This document shows, in pieces, positions 8,201-13,125 of a stretch of DNA of 13,125 nt (positions within the stretch are counted from its first letter, which is position 1; every line of letters starts with the position of its first letter). The stretch is from CAZVEV01 sp964625865 (lineage in GTDB: Bacteria; Planctomycetota; Phycisphaerae; SM23-33). The notes below the pieces were generated by a model. It was not told the DNA's origin. It searched no databases and saw nothing but the letters and a program-made list of their open reading frames with translations. The position numbers and the translations under genes are program-made. The stretch spans positions 1 through 13,125 of the forward strand of contig CAZVEV010000162.1 in NCBI GenBank assembly GCA_964625865.1, given 5' to 3'.

Positions 8201-8394
8201 AGGCGGACCCGTGGGGCGCCTTTGAAGACCGCAAGGGCGGCGTGGTGGAGATCTACCAGGCGGCCGACGGCAAGAAGGCAGGCGAGTGCACACTCCCCTC
8301 GTCACCGGTCTACGACGGCATGGCGGCGGCAGGCGGGAGACTTTTCCTGGCGCTGAAAGACGGGACCGTCGTGTGCATGGGGGCCGAGAGGTAG
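5299..8394 (+). CDS. Secreted methyltransferase-like / PQQ-type double beta-propeller protein
   Basis: A 1031-residue exported protein. A signal peptide ends near Ala-Arg-Ala at residue 20. Residues about 22-140 resemble a class I SAM methyltransferase: VVHVGCGDAK (37-46, motif I), GLDTD with Asp63 (motif II), LPYVDN (95-100) and EVLRVLVPNG (118-127). No catalytic residue is evident and the third motif I glycine is Ala45. A DDWTHW motif (145-150) opens the first propeller (to about 585), with blades such as DAESGKVLW, DLETGKEAW and DAGSGKELW. Residues about 585-618 are a linker encoded by heptanucleotide repeats. A second propeller, opening with DWPVYRRD (619-626), runs to the end, interrupted by a Lys/Arg-rich insert near 914-934. 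BamB-like or quinoprotein annotations are common for such proteins, but no enzyme activity can be assigned. It lies 60 bases behind sulfatase 2, so a shared role in envelope polysaccharide handling is plausible. Confidence 0.85.
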   Translation: MYRYRIAVCVCLALAASARAETAKELVDASGVTGGLVVHVGCGDAKLTAGLRAGSSYLVHGLDTDAARVAKAREVVRTLGVYGPVSIDRWAGGRLPYVDNTVNLLVVTDPKVVVSRDEVLRVLVPNGAAVINGKRLVKPWPAEIDDWTHWLYGPGNNAVSRDTRVGISRNLQWIDGPLWGRHHNLLPSVSTMVSAKGRLFTIIDEAPIGVRSTADKWALVARDAFNGLVLWRKPITNWGWSKWSALEVSGTMRFKGPDQLFRRLVAVGDTVYVTLGFNEPVAAIDAATGKTIRLYKGTENTSAILCAGGRLVLSRNVLGKRPGKDILAVDAESGKVLWERKGYTGITSRGDELKAFTDVYLTVGKDKAFFLDRDHVVALDLETGKEAWKAPRPKAKKDVFGHYQFNFVNLCTLVYHDGTVFMGQIRPEATNLNKWQKKAVDVMALDAGSGKELWRHTAGTLSHFTPPDLFVRGGLIWMMQNQPLALVGLDVRTGKIKSEHPVADMLVGHHHRCYRNKASANFYLAGEEGIEYIDFRTGALDVHHWMRGACAYGIMPANGLIYLPGHACGCHTNAKLNGFIALADRKLKVEGSRLKVPRVEKGPAYSSISNLKSEISDDDWPVYRRDAARSGHVATDVPAKVALQWKASIGGRLTPPVIAAGKVYVAAKDRNEVVCLSAAAGKVLWRFIADGPVDSPPSICGGRVIFGSRGGSVYALAADDGALVWRFVAAPTDVRAMAFGRLESLWPVSGSVLPLGDKVYFVAGRSMHLDGGLTVYALDAATGKMLQRTQLTADTKVKGEVKGAVLPDILVSDGESIFMRTMKFSAADITARGAAKGGAILQSNDGGLLDDSWINNAFWRYGKAQAQMLVFDGKTVYGVAAQKKLITKSYGQDVFSAGKNGYRLFAVDLGAAAGKAPSKPADRRGKKRKAKKPPTKSRWSLQTSVRAQAMVLAGARLCIAGAPDVVDKADPWGAFEDRKGGVVEIYQAADGKKAGECTLPSSPVYDGMAAAGGRLFLALKDGTVVCMGAER
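7060..7087 (+). repeat. Heptanucleotide array, four AAGGTTS units, inside the propeller gene
   Basis: Four exact 7-base units alternate AAGGTTG, AAGGTTC, AAGGTTG, AAGGTTC; a decayed unit may precede at 7054-7059. Seven is not a multiple of three, so successive units are read in different frames (LKVEGSRLKVP), yet the gene stays open. This resembles the short tandemly repeated heptamers known from cyanobacteria. Confidence 0.85.
7121..7148 (+). repeat. Second heptanucleotide array, TCTCAAA type, in the same linker
   Basis: Four 7-base units: TCTCAAA, TCTCAAA, TCTGAAA and TCTCAGA. It lies 33 bases after the AAGGTTS array and is translated as ISNLKSEISD. Both arrays are AT-richer than the surrounding high-GC gene, which suggests insertion into an interdomain linker where extra sequence is tolerated. 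Confidence 0.85.
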
Positions 8395-8463
8395 GGCGTG
8401 CAACTCGTTGCACGCGAGAGGAATCACCTCTACGTTCCGCGGCAAACAAGTTGCACGCCCTAC
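8391..8463. repeat. Palindromic repeat overlapping the stop codon of the propeller gene
   Basis: 15-base ends at 8391-8405 and 8449-8463 are perfect inverted repeats. Inside the left end a tight hairpin forms: GCGTGCAA (8396-8403), loop CTCG, TTGCACGC (8408-8415). The TAG stop (8392-8394) lies within the left end. A closely related hairpin follows the URO-D-like gene at 12998-13023. It may act as a transcript end, although no T run follows. Confidence 0.75.
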
Positions 8464-8500
8464 TCTCTGGCGCGATGACCGGTGCGACGATGCATGCAAC

Positions 8501-8642
8501 CGCCCACGGGCTCCGCCCGTGGGGTCTCCATGAATGACGCACCACTCCCTCGAGTCACATCCCGCAGAACGCCGGTATGCGCCACGATATGACGGGAACA
8601 GAGTCATCTTCATTGAGACCCCACAGGCGGGGCCTGTGGGCG
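8501..8642. repeat. Inverted pair of REP-like hairpins (REPIN- or MITE-like element)
   Basis: The arms 8501-8540 and 8601-8642 are near-identical in inverted orientation. Each arm folds into a 9-base-pair hairpin with a three-base loop: 8503-8511 with 8515-8523, and 8620-8628 with 8632-8640. The G8508-C8518 pair in the left arm corresponds to A-T (8625 with 8635) in the right, so pairing is kept while sequence changes. The 60 bases between the arms code for nothing I recognise. The element fills most of the gap between the propeller and phosphotransferase genes. Confidence 0.75.
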
Positions 8643-8691
8643 TTTACCGGATGCTCGATAAGCAGGGTCTGGATTTGTCGCCACGAGCCCC

Positions 8692-8697
8692 TATGAT
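8692..8697 (+). promoter_or_regulatory. Possible -10 element very close to ATG 8709
   Basis: TATGAT matches TATAAT at five of six positions and lies only 11 bases before the ATG. No clear -35 box is seen. If used, transcription would start around 8703-8705 and the mRNA would be nearly leaderless, matching the absence of a Shine-Dalgarno sequence. Confidence 0.35.
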
Positions 8698-8708
8698 CGC
8701 ACAGACCG

Positions 8709-11246
8709 ATGCAGGATTCACTCTCACTCGCTGATCGCGGCTTGAGCTGCGTGCTGCTGCTGGCCATCGCCGCCGGGGCGTTTTTCGCCATGGATCACCT
8801 GATCCAGCCCGAGGCGCCGCCGGCGGCCATGGATCAGCCCCCCGCCGGGTCGGACGCCGCGGCCAGGCCCTTTCACGCGGGCAAGCGACGGATGTTCATC
8901 TTCCTGATCGACTCACTGCGATACGAAACGGCGGCCAGCGACGATCACATGCCCAACCTGATCGCCCTGCGAACCCGGGGCACATACGCCAAAATGCAGA
9001 CCGCCCACGACGCGGTGACCGTTCCCGCTCTGCGTGCGGCGTTTACGGGCAAGGACCAGGTGACGGTCTTCGGCTTCGTGAAGAACTTCCTGCACGGCAC
9101 GGAGCAGATTCCCTCGCTGTTCACGCAGGCCAAGGCCGCCGGGCTGAGGACGGCCGTCTGGGCCGACGGGTCGTTCAAGCAGTTCGGCGATGCGATTGAC
9201 GACCGTTTCGCCAACGATCCGGACCCCGGCGCCGGCGACGAGGGCGAACTGGAGCGACAGAATCCGCTGGTCCTGAAAGCGTTGGACGACTACCTCGCCG
9301 GGCGACATGACATCGTCATCTCCCACATTCTGTACAGCGATCACGTGGCCCACCGGTACATCGTCGACCAGCCTGAGGAATACCGCCGCCAATACCGCGT
9401 GATCGACGATCTGATCAAACAGATCGACGCGAAGATCCCGCCCGACGAGACATTCGTCGTCATGGGCGATCACGGGCACGACAAGCAGGGGCGCCACGCG
9501 GTCGGGCTCGACGTGCCCACGTACGTGTGGTTCCGCGGGCCGGGCTATCGCGCGGGGGCCGACCTGGGCACGATCCGGATTCAGGACATGCGATACCTCG
9601 TCGGCTGGGGCCTGCACCTTCCACTGGCGCAAGACTACACGGCGGGCAGGTATCCGCACGCGCTGGCGGCCGAGGGCGAGCCGGCCGGCGGATACGCGCG
9701 GGCCTCGACCGACGCGGACAACAATGGGCAAGCGGGCGTTCCGCGACAGCGCTACGGGCGGTTCTATCTCCTGCTGGTCCACCTGGGCCTGCTGGCGGCG
9801 CTGTGGTGGCGGGGCCTGCAGGTGGACCGCAAGACGGCCAGCCCGGTCGTCAGTCGCGGCCTGGCCGTGATCTCCGCGCTGACGCTGGCGGTTCCCTTCT
9901 GGGCGCCGCGCAGTTCGGTCGCGGGGATCATCCTGGCGATGGCGGCGATCGCGATTCCGTGGCGCACGCGGAAGCCCACTGTCGGCGAGGTCGCGGGCGC
10001 CCTGGGGCCGGCTCTCGCCGCGCTGGCCCTGACGCACTGGGGGGTGGCGCTGATGTACGTCCGCGTCTTCGTCCACGAGCCGGAGTTTCTGACGATGGCG
10101 CTGGTATGGCTTGCCGTGCTGGCCGTCGGCACGGCGGCCGCCCGGTTTGTCGGCCCCGTGCGAACGGCGTGGTTGGTCCTGGCCGTGCCCGGGATTCTTC
10201 TGTATCCCACGGTCTACCGCTACGGCGCCTGCGCGGTGATGGGCCCGGCATGGATCTGCTGGACCGTCTTCATGGTCAGCGGCGGGTGCTTCCGCGGGGC
10301 AGGTCCGGCCCCGCTTGGGCGGAGAGCCTGGCGACCGCTGGCCGGCGCCGGTGCGCTGGTGTTCCTGATGATCCCGTTCGCCTTCGGCGAGGGAAACAAC
10401 TTCGTCTTCCGGGAGTGGTACAACCCCATGCAGGTTTCGCCTGCGACGTGGTGGCTGTGCTGGCTGTGGGACGGCACGCTCCTGATGAGCGTGGCGGCCA
10501 AGGTCCTGATCTTCGCGCCCCGCTCCTGGTCGAACTGGAAAGCCGTCCTCGCCGCCGCGGCCGCCGTGACGCTGCTGACGGGCGTCCAGTGGGGGTGGGT
10601 CCCGCTGGAACAAGGCGACCGCGGGCTGACCGTCCTGGCCGGCGCCGTCCTGGCGGGCGCCGGGGTGCTCCACAGGCTGGCCAAACGCTTCGACCAACTC
10701 AAGCCCTTCGTGCGAACCGCGTGCCTCGCCGGGCTGTGGCTGATGACCCGCTCGCTGATCCGCACGGGCGACGAGGCCACGATCTGGCTGGACGTGTTCT
10801 TCGCCGCGGCGCGCCTCTCGGGGTGGTTCGCGGGCCGCCTGGCCGGCGGACGCTGGGCAGGCGCGAGCACTCCCCTGCTGGGGCTGCTCGCGACGACGGC
10901 CGTCGGATGGGGAACGCTGGCCTGGACGGTACACAGGCTGGAATGGCACTTCCTGTACGACTGGCTGGCGGCGGGGTTTGTCGAAAACAACGTCGTGCTG
11001 TTCGCTCCTGCCATCGTGCTGCGATACCTCCTGCCAATGTTCATCATGCGCATGCTGCTGGCCGAGTTCCTCCAGCCGGCGGCGCCCTATCCGCGCCGAC
11101 GAATCACCCGGTACGCCGGCATCAAGCTGCTGTCCCTGGTCTTCATCGCCCTGGGCATGGGCCTGGTGCACGCCGGCAGCGACATCTACTTCGAAGCCGT
11201 CCAGGAAACCACGATCTGGGCGGTGCTCGCCCTCGCCCTGCTGTGA
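8709..11246 (+). CDS. Multi-pass membrane alkaline-phosphatase-superfamily enzyme, GPI ethanolamine-phosphate-transferase-like
   Basis: An 845-residue integral membrane protein. One N-terminal membrane segment (about 13-28) is followed by an extracytoplasmic catalytic domain (about 60-320) and then, from about residue 350, a dozen or more hydrophobic segments to the C-terminus. The catalytic domain shows the superfamily metal site in order: Asp68 in FLIDSLR, probable nucleophile Thr104 in AVTVPALR, Asp211 and His215 in SDHVAHRY, Asp254 and His255 in GDHGHD, and His263. This order and the long membrane tail resemble eukaryotic PIG-N/PIG-O proteins, which transfer ethanolamine phosphate to GPI glycans. 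A bacterial version may modify a surface glycolipid, or act as a phosphodiesterase. No ribosome binding site precedes ATG 8709; a start at Met28 (8790) would lose the first membrane segment. Superfamily firm; substrate and transferase role inferred. Confidence 0.85.
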   Translation: MQDSLSLADRGLSCVLLLAIAAGAFFAMDHLIQPEAPPAAMDQPPAGSDAAARPFHAGKRRMFIFLIDSLRYETAASDDHMPNLIALRTRGTYAKMQTAHDAVTVPALRAAFTGKDQVTVFGFVKNFLHGTEQIPSLFTQAKAAGLRTAVWADGSFKQFGDAIDDRFANDPDPGAGDEGELERQNPLVLKALDDYLAGRHDIVISHILYSDHVAHRYIVDQPEEYRRQYRVIDDLIKQIDAKIPPDETFVVMGDHGHDKQGRHAVGLDVPTYVWFRGPGYRAGADLGTIRIQDMRYLVGWGLHLPLAQDYTAGRYPHALAAEGEPAGGYARASTDADNNGQAGVPRQRYGRFYLLLVHLGLLAALWWRGLQVDRKTASPVVSRGLAVISALTLAVPFWAPRSSVAGIILAMAAIAIPWRTRKPTVGEVAGALGPALAALALTHWGVALMYVRVFVHEPEFLTMALVWLAVLAVGTAAARFVGPVRTAWLVLAVPGILLYPTVYRYGACAVMGPAWICWTVFMVSGGCFRGAGPAPLGRRAWRPLAGAGALVFLMIPFAFGEGNNFVFREWYNPMQVSPATWWLCWLWDGTLLMSVAAKVLIFAPRSWSNWKAVLAAAAAVTLLTGVQWGWVPLEQGDRGLTVLAGAVLAGAGVLHRLAKRFDQLKPFVRTACLAGLWLMTRSLIRTGDEATIWLDVFFAAARLSGWFAGRLAGGRWAGASTPLLGLLATTAVGWGTLAWTVHRLEWHFLYDWLAAGFVENNVVLFAPAIVLRYLLPMFIMRMLLAEFLQPAAPYPRRRITRYAGIKLLSLVFIALGMGLVHAGSDIYFEAVQETTIWAVLALALL

Positions 11247-11289
11247 TATCCCGCCGCTTCGCGCCGGACCACGGCACGCGGCGAAATGA

Positions 11290-11303
11290 AGGAGGCGCCT
11301 CCT
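11290..11303. repeat. 14-base perfect palindrome
   Basis: AGGAGGCGCCTCCT is self-complementary and lies 43 bases after the stop of the membrane enzyme gene. It could be an operator or part of a transcript end, but there is no T run and no regulator gene nearby. The rest of the gap 11247-11436 holds no gene. Confidence 0.3.
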
Positions 11304-11349
11304 GGGAGGACAACCGTTCGCACGTTTTCTGTTTGGGGACCGCCATCCC

Positions 11350-11376
11350 TTGCTCCGCGCGCGACGAGGCGCTAGA
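11350..11376 (+). promoter_or_regulatory. Possible promoter for the tRNA-binding protein gene
   Basis: TTGCTC (11350-11355) and TAGAAT (11371-11376, five of six to TATAAT) are separated by 15 bases, which is short. The -10 box is the stronger part. Transcription would start near 11383, about 55 bases before ATG 11437. Confidence 0.4.
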
Positions 11377-11436
11377 ATGCGGCCGAGATGGTGTGAAATT
11401 GTCCGCCCCGGCGGGGCCCGAACGAAGGAACACAGG

Positions 11437-11796
11437 ATGTCCGAAGACAAAGCGACTGTTACGTACGACGATTTTGTGAAACTGGACCTGCGCGTGGCGA
11501 CGATTATCGAGGCCGGCACGCATCCGAACGCCGACAAGCTCATCGTCCTGAAGATCGACATGGGCTCCGAGCAGCGCCAGATCATTGCGGGAATCAAGGG
11601 CTACTACGAAGCGGAGGCGATGGTGGGCAAGCAGATCGTGGTCGTAGCGAACCTGGCCCCGCGGAAGATGCGCGGCCTCGAGAGCCAGGGCATGCTTCTT
11701 GCCGCCAGCGTGCCGGGTGAAGAAGGCCAGCCCCTTGCCGACGTGGTCGTACTGACCACCGACCGCCCCGTCCCGCCGGGAGCGAACGTGTCATGA
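11437..11796 (+). CDS. metG: Stand-alone MetRS-beta-type tRNA-binding protein
   Basis: A 119-residue protein equal to the C-terminal tRNA-binding OB-fold domain of methionyl-tRNA synthetase (Trbp111/MetG C-terminal type). The diagnostic stretch is LDLRVATIIEAGTHPNADKL (about residues 15-34), followed by the core QIIAGIKGYY, VVVANLAPRKMRGLESQGML and the closing PPGANV. Such domains dimerise and bind tRNA without sequence specificity, aiding a synthetase supplied elsewhere. No MetRS catalytic domain is adjacent, so the protein is complete alone rather than a fragment: it has its own start with AAGGAA (11425-11430) six bases upstream. It lacks the C-terminal features I would expect of CsaA, the main alternative. 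The symbol is the one commonly used for this subunit, not proof that it pairs with a particular MetRS. Confidence 0.88.
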   Translation: MSEDKATVTYDDFVKLDLRVATIIEAGTHPNADKLIVLKIDMGSEQRQIIAGIKGYYEAEAMVGKQIVVVANLAPRKMRGLESQGMLLAASVPGEEGQPLADVVVLTTDRPVPPGANVS

Positions 11797-11821
11797 TTGC
11801 CGATTGACGACTGTCGATTGA
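11794..11821 (+). repeat. Degenerate heptanucleotide array, CGATTGA type
   Basis: Read from the stop codon onward, the sequence splits into TGATTGC, CGATTGA, CGACTGT and CGATTGA: two exact copies of one unit and two copies matching at five of seven positions. It is a third heptamer family in this window, again four units long, here between genes and overlapping the stop of the tRNA-binding protein gene. Confidence 0.55.
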
Positions 11822-11856
11822 CCAATCGCGCCCGGGCGCCGCTTGTGATTCTGCAC

Positions 11857-11862
11857 AGGAGA
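11857..11862 (+). promoter_or_regulatory. Ribosome binding site of the URO-D-like gene
   Basis: AGGAGA five bases before ATG 11868 favours this start over the in-frame ATG at 11907 (residue 14). Confidence 0.7.
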
Positions 11863-11867
11863 CACCG

Positions 11868-12995
11868 ATGTCCATCACGCCGTGTCGGGACAAGTGGAAG
11901 GGCACGATGACGGCCCGCGAGCGGTTCAACAACCAGATGCACTACCGCCCGATCGACCGGTGCTTCAACATGGAGTTCGGTTACTGGGAGGAGAACTTCA
12001 CGCAGTGGGACATTTTCGTCGACAACGGGATCACCGGCAACGCCGAGGCCGACGTGTTCTTCAACTTCGACCGGATCTCGGGCATCGGCGGGCGATCGTG
12101 GATGCACCCGGCCTACTCCAGGGAGGTCGTTGAGGAAACCGAGACCACCAGGATTATCCGCAACGCCGACGGCCTGCTGGCCGAAGTGCCCAAAGACGGG
12201 CACGACACGATACCGCACTACCTCAAGGCCACCATCGTCACCCCCGACGACTGGGCCCGCGCGAAGGCCGAGCGGTTCAACGCCGACCACCCGGACCGGA
12301 TCGTGGACCTCGCCGCCCTCAAGGCCCGCCACCCGGTCGGGCCCGAGCGCGACTACCCGCTGGGCGTCGACTGCGGCTCGATGATCGGGCGGGTCCGCAA
12401 CATGCTGACCTTCGAGGGCCTGGCCTACGCCTGCTACGACTACCCGGACATGGTCGAGGACATGGTCGAGACCGCCTGCGTGCTGGTCGAGCACTTCCTG
12501 GACCAGGTGCTCGGCGAGTTCGACTTCGACTACGCCTCAGGCTGGGAGGACATCTGCTTCAATCACGGGCCGATTGTCTCGCTGGACTTCTTCCGCAACG
12601 TGGTCACGCCGCGGTACCGGCGCATCGGCGAGAAGCTGGCGGCGGTGGGGATCGACCTGTGGTACACCGACTGCGACGGCGACGTCAGGCCGATCCTCGG
12701 CTGCATGATGGACGGGGGCATTAATTGCCTCTTCCCCTACGAGGTCAACAGTTGCTGCCATCCGGGCGAGCTGCTCGACGAGTACGGCAAGGACCTGCGG
12801 ATCATGGGCGGCGTGGACAAGATGGAACTGGCCAAGGGGCCTGACGCCATCAAGGCGTACCTCGAATCGCTGGCCCCCTACGTCGAGCGCGGCGGGTTCA
12901 TCCCGTTCTGCGACCACCGCTGCCCGCCCAACGTCAAGCCGGAGTACTACCTGTACTACCTCGACCTGAAGGAAGAGATGTTCGGCATGACATAG
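11868..12995 (+). CDS. Uroporphyrinogen decarboxylase-like (URO-D superfamily) protein
   Basis: A 375-residue cytoplasmic protein of the URO-D/methylcobamide methyltransferase superfamily, in the branch that is abundant in planctomycetes and relatives. No signal peptide is present. Recognisable blocks are TARERFNNQMHYRPIDR at the N-terminus, YTDCDGDVRPIL (266-277, aligned with the HSDGD-type strand of the family), FPYEVNSCCHPGELL, IMGGVDKMELAKG and the closing CDHRCPPNVKPEYYLYYLDL (from residue 348). The N-terminal arginine motif of true HemE is missing, so haem synthesis is unlikely. Cys269, Cys348, His350 and Cys352 could bind zinc as in MtaA-like methyltransferases, which is inference. No corrinoid protein gene is in the window. 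It follows the tRNA-binding gene after 71 bases, perhaps by chance. Superfamily firm, reaction unknown. Confidence 0.87.
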   Translation: MSITPCRDKWKGTMTARERFNNQMHYRPIDRCFNMEFGYWEENFTQWDIFVDNGITGNAEADVFFNFDRISGIGGRSWMHPAYSREVVEETETTRIIRNADGLLAEVPKDGHDTIPHYLKATIVTPDDWARAKAERFNADHPDRIVDLAALKARHPVGPERDYPLGVDCGSMIGRVRNMLTFEGLAYACYDYPDMVEDMVETACVLVEHFLDQVLGEFDFDYASGWEDICFNHGPIVSLDFFRNVVTPRYRRIGEKLAAVGIDLWYTDCDGDVRPILGCMMDGGINCLFPYEVNSCCHPGELLDEYGKDLRIMGGVDKMELAKGPDAIKAYLESLAPYVERGGFIPFCDHRCPPNVKPEYYLYYLDLKEEMFGMT

Positions 12996-12997
12996 TC

Positions 12998-13023
12998 GTA
13001 GGGCGTGCAACGCGCTTGCACGC
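12998..13023. repeat. Palindromic repeat related to 8391-8415
   Basis: The first 14 bases (12998-13011) are identical to 8391-8404. GCGTGCAA (13003-13010) pairs with TTGCACGC (13016-13023) across a five-base loop. Like its relative it sits just after a stop codon, here three bases beyond 12995. The flank to 13035 is also similar, so these are two members of a dispersed repeat family. Confidence 0.75.
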
Positions 13024-13069
13024 GGGAAGAGCACCTTGGCGGGTGCCGTGGCTTGACGCGAAGCGGCAA

Positions 13070-13125
<56 letters not shown>

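Noticed and set aside
5299..8394. True PQQ-dependent dehydrogenase
   Set aside because: Blade motifs match the propeller fold, but I see no catalytic or PQQ-binding signature of alcohol or glucose dehydrogenases; the fold alone does not imply the cofactor.
8395..8708. Small protein genes in the repeat-rich gap, for example 8534-8734
   Set aside because: The frame runs through the inverted hairpins and overlaps the next gene's start; no ribosome binding site or recognisable domain.
8913..11597. 894-codon open frame on the minus strand and a 650-codon frame at 9527-11479 on the plus strand
   Set aside because: Both overlap the membrane phosphotransferase gene, whose motifs and membrane segments are clear. 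Their translations are compositionally typical of shadows.
11437..11796. Broken remnant of a full-length MetRS gene
   Set aside because: It has its own ribosome binding site, start and complete domain, and no catalytic-domain remnants lie upstream. Stand-alone forms are well known.

Overview
The window reads as a piece of a high-GC bacterial genome, most likely a planctomycete (Planctomycetota, possibly Phycisphaerae-like) and probably a metagenome contig. The reasons are two Tat-exported formylglycine sulfatases, a PEP-CTERM protein, a very large secreted PQQ-type beta-propeller protein with a methyltransferase-like front domain, a URO-D-like enzyme of the type expanded in this phylum, and several small palindromic and heptanucleotide repeats. 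The phylum call is inference from family content. No rRNA, tRNA or CRISPR array was seen.

Layout, all seven genes on the + strand: (1) 14-139, an inverted-repeat element; (2) 163-1908, Tat-exported S1-type sulfatase with active-site Cys90; (3) 1909-2263, a gap holding a good sigma-70-like promoter; (4) 2264-3493, secreted PEP-CTERM protein built from two copies of one domain; (5) 3718-5238, a second Tat sulfatase (Cys84) of a different subfamily; (6) 5299-8394, secreted methyltransferase-like/double-propeller protein; (7) 8391-8708, a repeat-rich gap with two palindromic elements; (8) 8709-11246, multi-pass membrane enzyme of the alkaline phosphatase superfamily resembling GPI ethanolamine-phosphate transferases; (9) 11437-11796, stand-alone MetRS-type tRNA-binding domain; (10) 11868-12995, URO-D-like protein; (11) a palindrome repeat, then a poly-C tail that looks like a sequencing or assembly artefact.

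The first four genes all encode exported proteins and plausibly serve uptake and processing of sulfated polysaccharide at the cell envelope: two sulfatases, a surface-anchored two-domain protein that may bind carbohydrate, and a propeller protein 60 bases behind sulfatase 2. The fifth gene modifies or cleaves a phospho-ester on the membrane surface. The last two look like cytoplasmic housekeeping or C1-metabolism genes with no evident link to the rest.

The most unusual items are the exported methyltransferase-like domain fused to two propellers, whose linker is made of two heptanucleotide arrays; a pair of inverted hairpins (8501-8642) with a compensatory base-pair change; and the near-identical leader and Tat-signal DNA of two otherwise divergent sulfatases.
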